NCBI GenBank assembly: GCA_002421645.1
Contig: DIST01000036.1
Coordinates: forward strand, 1-33,260
Length of the DNA: 33,260 nt
Source: Flavobacterium sp. UBA6203
Lineage (GTDB): Bacteria > Bacteroidota > Bacteroidia > Flavobacteriales > Flavobacteriaceae
Direction: 5' to 3'
Made by a program: the position numbers and the translations under genes. How positions within the stretch are numbered: the stretch's first letter is position 1; every line of letters begins with the position of its first letter. A model generated the notes under the pieces. That model worked only from the letters and a program-made list of their open reading frames with translations, searched no databases and was not told where the DNA came from. Below, in pieces: positions 1 to 6,504 of the stretch.

Positions 1-333
1 TTCTTGTGTGAGAGAAATGCCATTTATTCTGTGATTACTTTTCGCTAAAAACATACAAATTTTAGTAGCAGGTCGAATGGCCGAATCGTCTTTTAATTTG
101 GGTAAAACTTCACAAAACAAATCGATATAAGGTACAAAAAATTTTAATTTTTTCTCGCAAACCAATTCCAAACTCCAAAATGCTTTTACGTGATTTTCAT
201 TTTGTATGTCAAATGCAATTTCGATGAATTCGTTAAGTAAATTTTCATGGCGAATTACATAATTACTCAACGAAACCCTACTTTTTCGGTGAGCGGTACT
301 TTGGCTAATTTTGGATACTAAATCAGTTTTCAT
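1..333 (-). CDS. Conserved hypothetical protein, C-terminus cut by window edge
   Basis: An open reading frame runs from the ATG complement at 331-333 to the window edge with no stop, giving 111 visible residues that begin MKTDLVSKISQSTAHRKSRV. It has no signal peptide and no obvious membrane segment. The visible part looks wholly alpha-helical, with leucine- and lysine-rich helices such as HVKAFWSLELVCEKKLKFF that could be HEAT-like, although no repeat register is proven. It is divergent from hpt across a 97-base gap. I do not recognise the family and assign no function. The unbroken frame, ordinary codon use and a start at the edge of an AT-rich intergenic region support it being a real gene. 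Confidence 0.72.
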   Translation of the reverse strand, partial: MKTDLVSKISQSTAHRKSRVSLSNYVIRHENLLNEFIEIAFDIQNENHVKAFWSLELVCEKKLKFFVPYIDLFCEVLPKLKDDSAIRPATKICMFLAKSNHRINGISLTQE

Positions 334-396
334 TTTGTAAATATATCAATTTTGCAAAAAAGTTGAAATACTTTAGAGCTATTCATTTGACTTTCT

Positions 397-404
397 TAAA
401 TTTG
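397..404 (+). promoter_or_regulatory. Candidate -7 promoter element of hpt-adk
   Basis: TAAATTTG matches the Bacteroidota -7 consensus TAnnTTTG. Transcription would start near 409-412, giving a leader of about 20 nt before the GTG of hpt. No clear TTTG lies 19-21 nt upstream, so the -33 half is weak. Confidence 0.45.
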
Positions 405-430
405 TTGTTTATTTCTAAATCTAACTAAAA

Positions 431-961
431 GTGATACAACTACACGATAAGAAATTTGAAGTTTTTATTTCGGGAGAGGAAATTAACTTCGCTATCGAGA
501 ATATGGCCAAACAAATTGAAGATGATTTTTGTGATGATGTTCCTGTTTTTATAGGCGTTTTGAATGGTTCTTTTATGGTGGTAGCCGACTTATTGAAAAA
601 ATACAGTCACAATTGTGAAGTTTCGTTTGTAAAAATGGCTTCATACGAAGGAACGCAAACAACTAATGAAGTGAAAGAGCTTATTGGTTTAAACCAAAGT
701 TTAGAAGGTCGTTCTGTAATTATTGTGGAAGATATTGTAGATACTGGAAATACAATTGAAGAATTAAAAGCCATTATGAAACATCATAATGTGAAACATT
801 TTAAAATTGCTACTTTATTTTTAAAACCTGAAGCTTACAAGAAAGATATCAAATTAGATTATGTAGGAATTCGAATTCCAAACCGCTTTATTGTGGGATA
901 TGGATTAGATTATGATGGTTTAGGAAGAAATTTGAAAGACATATATCAATTATCAGAATAA
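431..961 (+). CDS. hpt: Hypoxanthine phosphoribosyltransferase
   Basis: Purine salvage enzyme of the cytosol that transfers the phosphoribosyl group of PRPP to hypoxanthine or guanine, making IMP or GMP. The 176 residues match the family's usual length. The PRPP-binding signature VIIVEDIVDTGNT lies at residues 96-108, the segment KMASYEGT at 68-75 fits the flexible catalytic loop, and YGLDYDG near the C-terminus fits the purine-binding end. The start is GTG at 431; no in-frame ATG lies nearby, and the N-terminus beginning MIQLHDKKFE has the normal spacing to the first conserved strand. adk follows after 36 bases on the same strand, so the two purine genes probably share a transcript. Confidence 0.95.
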   Translation: MIQLHDKKFEVFISGEEINFAIENMAKQIEDDFCDDVPVFIGVLNGSFMVVADLLKKYSHNCEVSFVKMASYEGTQTTNEVKELIGLNQSLEGRSVIIVEDIVDTGNTIEELKAIMKHHNVKHFKIATLFLKPEAYKKDIKLDYVGIRIPNRFIVGYGLDYDGLGRNLKDIYQLSE

Positions 962-997
962 CACAAACAATTAACAACAAACTACAATCGAATTAAG

Positions 998-1570
998 ATG
1001 ATCAATATCGTATTATTTGGAAAACCTGGCGCAGGAAAAGGAACACAAGCTGATTTTTTAAAACACAAATACAATTTAGTACATTTATCTACAGGTGATA
1101 TTTTTAGATTTAATATTAAAAATGACACTGAATTAGGTAGATTAGCAAAATCATTCATGGACAAAGGAGATTTAGTTCCAGATGAAGTAACAATTAATAT
1201 GTTACAAAGCGAAGTAGATAAAAATCCACAAGCAGCAGGTTTTTTATTTGATGGTTTTCCAAGAACAATTGCGCAAGCTGAAGCTTTAGATAAGTTCCTA
1301 GAAGGTAAAAATCAAGAAATTACTGCAACAGTTGCTTTAGAAGCAAATGATGAAATTTTAGTACAACGCTTGTTAGAAAGAGGAAAAACTTCTGGAAGAC
1401 CAGACGACCAAGACGAGGAAAAAATCAGAAATCGTTACCAAGAATACAATGAAAAAACCGCGCCATTAATGGATTATTATAAAGCTCAACATAAATTTTA
1501 TGCTGTTGATGGCATCGGAACTATTGAAGAAGTAACCGAACGATTAAGTTTAGTTTTAGATACATTTTAA
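998..1570 (+). CDS. adk: Adenylate kinase
   Basis: Cytosolic enzyme that interconverts ATP + AMP and 2 ADP. The 190-residue protein has the P-loop GKPGAGKGTQ at 8-17, the AMP-binding STGD at 31-34, DGFPRT near residue 86, and a short lid (ERGKTSGRPDD onward, about residues 126-160) without the four cysteines of the zinc-binding lid type. That makes it a short-lid bacterial form. It lies 36 bases after hpt and is followed within 15 bases by a strong hairpin terminator, so hpt-adk looks like a complete two-gene purine unit. An open frame on the opposite strand (982-1164) is a shadow. Confidence 0.97.
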   Translation: MINIVLFGKPGAGKGTQADFLKHKYNLVHLSTGDIFRFNIKNDTELGRLAKSFMDKGDLVPDEVTINMLQSEVDKNPQAAGFLFDGFPRTIAQAEALDKFLEGKNQEITATVALEANDEILVQRLLERGKTSGRPDDQDEEKIRNRYQEYNEKTAPLMDYYKAQHKFYAVDGIGTIEEVTERLSLVLDTF

Positions 1571-1582
1571 TTAGAAAATAAC

Positions 1583-1618
1583 GCCCGAGAGATAAATTTC
1601 GGGCTTTCATTTTTTTTT
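1583..1618 (+). terminator. Rho-independent terminator of hpt-adk
   Basis: GCCCGA (1583-1588) pairs with TCGGGC (1599-1604), extended by weaker pairs around an A-rich loop. A run of T with one CA interruption follows, ending in nine T. It starts 12 bases after the adk stop. Confidence 0.85.
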
Positions 1619-1635
1619 ACGATATTTGCAAACGG

Positions 1636-1675
1636 AAAAGAGCGATTTCTTATAACAGAATTTTGCTCTTTTTTT
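1636..1675 (+). terminator. Second terminator-like hairpin just before the CorC-type gene
   Basis: AAAAGAGC (1636-1643) is perfectly complementary to GCTCTTTT (1665-1672) and the T run continues to 1675, only 12 bases before the next ATG. A near-consensus -7 element, GATATTTG (1621-1628), lies just upstream. If that promoter is used, the hairpin forms the very start of the downstream mRNA leader rather than the end of the adk mRNA. It could be a back-up terminator, a leader structure or an attenuator; sequence alone does not decide. Confidence 0.5.
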
Positions 1676-1687
1676 GTAAATGTAATT

Positions 1688-2962
1688 ATGGAGATTTTTA
1701 TTATTCTTTTTCTTATTGTTTTGAATGGCGTTTTTTCAATGTCGGAAATCGCTCTGATTTCGGCTAGAAAGAATCGTCTTGAAACTGCAGCTAAAAAAGG
1801 AAATAAAAATGCTAAAGCAGCTTTAGATTTAGCTAATTCTCCAAACGAATTTTTATCAACCGTTCAAATTGGAATTACTTTAATTGGAATTTTAACGGGT
1901 ATTTATTCGGGAGATAAAATTACCACTGATGTTCAGAATTTTGTTTCAGGCTTTGAAGCTTTAAAACCCTATTCAGAATCTATTGCTGTTGGAATAGTAG
2001 TAGTGTTATTAACGTTTTTTTCTTTAGTTTTAGGGGAATTGTTGCCAAAAAGAATTGGTTTGAATTATCCTGAAGGTATTGCTAAGGCAGTTGCGGTTCC
2101 CATGAAATTGGTTTCTACGATAACGATGCCTTTCATATGGTTGCTTACTACATCGACTGAGTTTTTATTGAAAATGCTTCAAATAAAACCTACAGCAGAT
2201 GGAAAAGTTACAGAAGAAGAAATTAAAGCCATCATTAAAGAAGGAACAGAAGTTGGTGAAGTTCAGGAAATTGAGCAAGATATTGTAGAACGTGTTTTTC
2301 ATATTGGAGATAGAAAAGTTAATTCCTTAATGACGCACCGAAATTCAATAGTGTATTTGTCTTACGAAGATTCCATTGAAGAAATCAAAGCGAAAGTTTT
2401 AGATGAATTGCATTCGGTATATCCAGTATGTGCCGATAATTTAGACGATGTAGAAGGAATCGTTTTGTTGAAAGATTTGTTTTCCAGTTTTGAAAAAGGA
2501 AATTTCGATTTAAAATCGATAATTAAAGAACCTGTATATTTTATTGAGCAAACATCGGCATATAAAGCATTGGAAAATTTTAAGGTTTCAAAAGTGCATT
2601 ATGCTTTGGTTACCGATGAACACGGTGTTTTTCAAGGAATAATTACATTGAATGATATTTTAGAAGCGTTAGTAGGAGATGCGGCTGATTTCTATGAAGA
2701 CGAATTTAAAATTGTAGCAAGAGAAGATGGTTCGTGGTTAGTTGACGGACATTATTCGCTACACGATTTCCTAACTTATTTCGATATGGATGAGTTAATA
2801 GGAGATTACGAAGTAACAACAGTAAGTGGATTAATCATAACAGAATTAGGAGTAATCCCAAAACAAGGACAAAAGTTAATTTGGAACAAATTAGAGTTCG
2901 AAGTTATCGATATGGACGGTGTTAAAATTGATAAAGTTTTAATCACCAATTTAAAAGAATAA
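1688..2962 (+). CDS. Hemolysin/CorC-family membrane protein (DUF21, CBS pair, CorC_HlyC)
   Basis: Inner-membrane protein of 424 residues with the usual order of the CNNM/CorC (UPF0053) family. The N-terminal DUF21 region has about four hydrophobic segments in residues 1-150, beginning MEIFIILFLIVLNGVFSMSE. A cytosolic CBS-domain pair follows (about 205-340; VNSLMTHRNS starts the first), then a C-terminal CorC_HlyC domain (about 345-424; GSWLVDGHYSLHDF and the later LGVIPKQGQ). Family members are linked to magnesium or cobalt efflux and ion homeostasis; the older name hemolysin is not a proven role. The gene appears monocistronic, with terminator-like hairpins before it and a repeat island between it and obg. 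Confidence 0.88.
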   Translation: MEIFIILFLIVLNGVFSMSEIALISARKNRLETAAKKGNKNAKAALDLANSPNEFLSTVQIGITLIGILTGIYSGDKITTDVQNFVSGFEALKPYSESIAVGIVVVLLTFFSLVLGELLPKRIGLNYPEGIAKAVAVPMKLVSTITMPFIWLLTTSTEFLLKMLQIKPTADGKVTEEEIKAIIKEGTEVGEVQEIEQDIVERVFHIGDRKVNSLMTHRNSIVYLSYEDSIEEIKAKVLDELHSVYPVCADNLDDVEGIVLLKDLFSSFEKGNFDLKSIIKEPVYFIEQTSAYKALENFKVSKVHYALVTDEHGVFQGIITLNDILEALVGDAADFYEDEFKIVAREDGSWLVDGHYSLHDFLTYFDMDELIGDYEVTTVSGLIITELGVIPKQGQKLIWNKLEFEVIDMDGVKIDKVLITNLKE

Positions 2963-2968
2963 TAATTA

Positions 2969-3096
2969 AGTATTCAGTGTTCAGTGTTTAGTAATCAGTT
3001 CTAAATAGTGAACATTGAGAATAACAAATTGTTATCAGTAAAGAGGTTTTGTAGGTTGGAAAATTACTGAACACTCAACACTGATAACTGAATACT
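2969..3096 (+). repeat. Intergenic inverted island of 7-nt words (CAGTGTT type)
   Basis: The left arm (2969-3000) reads as a 7-base period: TATTCAG, TGTTCAG, TGTTTAG, TAATCAG. The right arm (3063-3096) is the complement with the same period: CTGAACA, CTCAACA, CTGATAA, CTGAATA. The outer nine bases, AGTATTCAG and CTGAATACT, pair perfectly. Between them lies a small hairpin, ATAACAA/TTGTTAT at 3021-3035. The right arm ends eight bases before the obg ATG, so a folded transcript could hold the obg start region. Confidence 0.8.
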
Positions 3097-3104
3097 AAGA
3101 AAAG

Positions 3105-4115
3105 ATGACAGAAGGAAATTTTGTAGACTACGTAAAAATATATGTTTCTTCCGGAAAGGGAGGAAAAGGGTCGTCGCATTTACACAGAGAAAAATTTATT
3201 GAAAAAGGTGGGCCAGATGGTGGAGATGGTGGTCGCGGTGGACACGTATATATTAAAGGAAATAAAAACCTTTGGACTTTATTTCATTTGAAATTTTTGA
3301 AACACGTTCGTGCGGGTCACGGTGGAGATGGAGGAAGTTCAAGAAGTACGGGTCATGATGGAGAAGATAAATTTATTGAAGTCCCATTAGGAACAGTTGT
3401 AAAAGATCAAGAAACAGGTGATGTTTTGTTCGAAATTACAGAGCACGATGAAATGAAAATCTTAGCAGAAGGTGGAAAAGGTGGTTTAGGAAACTGGCAT
3501 TTTAGAAGTGCTACCAACCAAACACCTCGTTATGCTCAGCCTGGAATGCCTGTAAAAGAAGTTGACGTTACTTTAGAATTGAAAGTATTAGCAGATGTAG
3601 GTTTGGTAGGTTTTCCAAATGCAGGAAAATCAACTTTACTTTCTGTTTTAACATCGGCTAAGCCAAAAATTGCTGATTATCCGTTTACGACTTTAAAACC
3701 TAATCTAGGAATTGTAGCATACAGAGATTTTCAATCGTTTGTAATGGCTGATATTCCTGGAATTATTGAAGGAGCTGCGGAAGGAAAAGGTTTAGGGCAT
3801 TATTTCTTGCGTCATATTGAACGTAATTCAACTTTGTTGTTTTTAGTTCCTGCTGATGCGGATGATATTAAGAAAGAATATGAAATTCTGTTGGACGAAT
3901 TACGTCGTTACAATCCAGAAATGTTAGACAAAGATCGTTTGATTGTGATTTCAAAATGCGATATGTTAGATGATGAATTAAAAGCAGAATTGAAAAAACA
4001 ATTAGACAAAGAATTCAAAGGAACTCCTTATATGTTTATTTCTTCTGTTGCCCAACAAGGTTTACAAGAGTTGAAAGACAAATTGTGGCAAATGCTAAAT
4101 GCTGAAGAAAAATAA
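3105..4115 (+). CDS. obg: GTPase Obg (CgtA), ribosome assembly
   Basis: Obg GTPase acting in late 50S ribosomal subunit assembly and growth control. The glycine-rich N-terminal Obg fold occupies residues 1-160 (for example [12 protein letters not shown] from 35). The G domain shows G1 GFPNAGKST at 169-177, the switch I pair TT at 195-196, and G3 DIPG at 216-219. G4 is SKCD at 283-286, with Ser in place of the usual Asn, and G5 starts at SSVAQQG, 313-319. With 336 residues it lacks the C-terminal OCT domain of the Gram-positive form. The ATG at 3105 is chosen because the conserved N-terminal segment [16 protein letters not shown] follows at the expected place. An inverted repeat island abuts the start and a terminator follows the stop. 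Confidence 0.97.
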   Translation: MTEGNFVDYVKIYVSSGKGGKGSSHLHREKFIEKGGPDGGDGGRGGHVYIKGNKNLWTLFHLKFLKHVRAGHGGDGGSSRSTGHDGEDKFIEVPLGTVVKDQETGDVLFEITEHDEMKILAEGGKGGLGNWHFRSATNQTPRYAQPGMPVKEVDVTLELKVLADVGLVGFPNAGKSTLLSVLTSAKPKIADYPFTTLKPNLGIVAYRDFQSFVMADIPGIIEGAAEGKGLGHYFLRHIERNSTLLFLVPADADDIKKEYEILLDELRRYNPEMLDKDRLIVISKCDMLDDELKAELKKQLDKEFKGTPYMFISSVAQQGLQELKDKLWQMLNAEEK

Positions 4116-4137
4116 AAAAGTTAAAAATAAACGTAAG

Positions 4138-4169
4138 AAAAAGCATCTTCTATTTGAAGGTGCTTTTTT
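4138..4169 (+). terminator. Terminator of obg
   Basis: An A run followed by AAGCATCTTC (4141-4150) pairs with GAAGGTGCTT (4156-4165), with one G-T pair, around the loop TATTT; a T run follows. Confidence 0.8.
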
Positions 4170-4261
4170 GTTTTTAATGCAGTTATTATAATAAAAAGTT
4201 AAAATTGCTTCAATCTAACTTGATTTTGAAATGATAATTTTATCGAAATCGTATTTTTAAG

Positions 4262-4269
4262 TATATTCG
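4262..4269 (+). promoter_or_regulatory. Candidate -7 element of the S46 peptidase gene
   Basis: TATATTCG differs from TAnnTTTG at one base and is followed by CCACAC. The start codon is 31 bases downstream. No good -33 match was seen. Confidence 0.35.
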
Positions 4270-4299
4270 CCACACAAATCAAAAGAACACAGATTTATT

Positions 4300-6447
4300 A
4301 TGAAAAAATTATTATTATTTGTCGTTTCTGCTATTATGCTTGTGCCAGCTTCGGTAAAAGCAGATGAGGGAATGTGGTTTTTAATGTTCATTGAGCGTTT
4401 AAATCACCGCGACATGCAAAAAATGGGCTTGCAATTAACAGCCGAAGAAATTTACAGTATTAACAACCACAGTTTAAAAGATGCTATTGTGCAATTTAAT
4501 GGTGGATGTACAGCTGAATTAATTTCTAAAGATGGATTGGTTTTAACTAATCACCACTGTGGATATGATGCCATTGCAGAATTATCTTCAGCAGAAAAAA
4601 ATTATTTAAAAAACGGGTATTGGGCAAAAAACAGAGCTGAAGAGTTAAAACCTTCAAGTTTATATGTACGTTTCTTTGTTCGTATGGACGACTGTACAAA
4701 AAGAATCTTATCTGTTGTAAACCCAAGTATGAGCGAAGCAGATAGAGAAAAAGCTATCAATGCTGAAATCGCTAAAATCGAAAAAGAAAACAACGAAGGC
4801 GGAAAATATACGGTTTCTGTTCGTCCATTTTTCCAAGGAAATGAATATTACTATTTCGTTTACCAAGATTACAAAGACGTACGTTTAGTGGGAACTCCAC
4901 CAGAAAGTTTAGGAAAATTTGGTGGTGATACAGACAACTGGGAATGGCCACGTCATACAGCAGATTTCTCTATGTTTAGAGTATATGCTGATGCAAACGG
5001 AAATCCAGCTGAATATTCTCCAAACAACGTTCCTTTACAACCAAAACACTATTTACCAGTAAACATTGGTGGTGTTAAAGAGAATGACTTCGCAATGATT
5101 TTAGGTTATCCAGGTAGAACTAACCGTTGGATGCCAGCAGGTGGAATTGAGCAAAACGTAAAATTTGCTTATCCAGCTTGGGTTGAAGGTTCAAAAACAG
5201 GAATGGACAACATGAAAAAATACATGGTTCAGTCAGATGCTTTAAATCTTGTTTATGCTTCTAAATTTGCCGGAGTTGCTAACTATTGGAAAAACCGTCA
5301 AGGAATGATTGATGCGTTAACTAAATTTGGTACTGCTAAAACGAAAGCAGCTCAAGAAGCTAAATTCCACAAATGGGCTAACCAACCAGCTAACAAAGCA
5401 AAATACGGAAATGTAGTTCCTACAATCAATAAATATTATGCTTTAACAAACGAAAAATCACGTCATGATAACTATATGATGCAATTGTTTAGAACTTCTG
5501 CATTCGGTACAGTAAGTAGAGGTTTGGGAAAACAGTTAGAAAACTATGCTAAAGCAGATGCTACAAAAAGAGCACAAATGGCTCCAGCTATTTTAGAAAT
5601 GGCTCAAGGAATGCACAGTGAGTTACATATTCCAGCTGAAAAAGATATTTTAGCAGCTCAATTAAATTTATATGCTAAAAAAGCAGGATATAAATTAGCT
5701 CCAATGGTTGAGAAATTAGCTGCAGAAAACAATGGTGATTTTACAAAATATGTAAATGCAGCTTTCGATTTAAGTATTTTTACTTCTGTTGATAGAGTAA
5801 AAGCTTTCTTAGATTTACCATCTGAAGAATTACTTAAAAATGATCCACTTTATGTGTTAACAAATGACTTATTGACTCATTACAGCTTTAGAAGTGAAGA
5901 ATTAATCAAATCTCAAAATGATTTTGGTGCTTCTTTCCGTTTATTAGTGGAAGGTTTAAGAGAATCTAAAATTGGAGAAATCAAATATCCAGATGCCAAT
6001 TCAACGTTACGTTTAACGTATGGAAAAGTTCGTTCTTTACCAACTGACAAACGTAATGATGCTACAATTAACAACTACACTACATTAGCGGGTCAGGTTA
6101 AAAAGTACAAAAAAGGGGATTTAGAATTTGATTTACCAGAAAGAGTATTAGAAATGAATGCTAAAAAAGAATTTGGTCGTTATGCAGATAAAGACGGTTC
6201 TTTACACGTTTGTTTCTTAACTGACAACGATATTACAGGTGGAAATTCAGGTTCGCCAGTATTAAATGGAAAAGGTGAGTTAATCGGTTTAGCTTTCGAC
6301 GGAAACATCGAAGCTATGGCGGGTGACGTTATCTTTGATAAAAAATTACAAAGAACAATCAACGTTGATATTCGTTACGTGTTATGGGTAATTGAGAATT
6401 TCTCAGGAGCTAAACATATTGTTGACGAAATGACAATTGTGAAGTAA
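4300..6447 (+). CDS. S46-family dipeptidyl-peptidase, probably DPP7-type
   Basis: Exported serine exopeptidase of the periplasm that removes dipeptides from oligopeptide N-termini. The 715 residues fit the family. A signal peptide (KKLLLF core, cleavage near Ala21) precedes EGMWF. The catalytic His lies in TNHHCGYD (His85/His86, next to Cys87), the Asp in HTADFSMFRVY (Asp222), and the Ser in TGGNSGSP (Ser650). In Porphyromonas gingivalis DPP11, the residue 18 after the catalytic Ser is Arg673 and selects acidic P1 residues; DPP7 has Gly there. This protein has Gly668 in that place (FDGN), so DPP7-like cleavage after hydrophobic P1 residues is inferred. It has its own weak promoter and shares a terminator hairpin with the convergent giant gene. 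Confidence 0.93.
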   Translation: MKKLLLFVVSAIMLVPASVKADEGMWFLMFIERLNHRDMQKMGLQLTAEEIYSINNHSLKDAIVQFNGGCTAELISKDGLVLTNHHCGYDAIAELSSAEKNYLKNGYWAKNRAEELKPSSLYVRFFVRMDDCTKRILSVVNPSMSEADREKAINAEIAKIEKENNEGGKYTVSVRPFFQGNEYYYFVYQDYKDVRLVGTPPESLGKFGGDTDNWEWPRHTADFSMFRVYADANGNPAEYSPNNVPLQPKHYLPVNIGGVKENDFAMILGYPGRTNRWMPAGGIEQNVKFAYPAWVEGSKTGMDNMKKYMVQSDALNLVYASKFAGVANYWKNRQGMIDALTKFGTAKTKAAQEAKFHKWANQPANKAKYGNVVPTINKYYALTNEKSRHDNYMMQLFRTSAFGTVSRGLGKQLENYAKADATKRAQMAPAILEMAQGMHSELHIPAEKDILAAQLNLYAKKAGYKLAPMVEKLAAENNGDFTKYVNAAFDLSIFTSVDRVKAFLDLPSEELLKNDPLYVLTNDLLTHYSFRSEELIKSQNDFGASFRLLVEGLRESKIGEIKYPDANSTLRLTYGKVRSLPTDKRNDATINNYTTLAGQVKKYKKGDLEFDLPERVLEMNAKKEFGRYADKDGSLHVCFLTDNDITGGNSGSPVLNGKGELIGLAFDGNIEAMAGDVIFDKKLQRTINVDIRYVLWVIENFSGAKHIVDEMTIVK

Positions 6448-6468
6448 TTTCCAAATCAATATAAATAG

Positions 6469-6499
6469 AAACGTCCCGATTTTATCGGGACGTTTTTTT
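6469..6499 (+). terminator. Strong hairpin between convergent genes
   Basis: ACGTCCCGAT (6471-6480) pairs perfectly with ATCGGGACGT (6484-6493) around TTT; AA/TT extends it to 12 bp. A T run follows on the plus strand. On the minus strand the tract after the hairpin is shorter, so it serves the peptidase gene best and may also end the giant gene. Confidence 0.9.
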
Positions 6500-6504
6500 A
6501 TGGC

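Noticed and set aside
2969..3096. CRISPR array
   Set aside because: The units are seven bases with no spacers, arranged as facing arms, and no cas genes are present.
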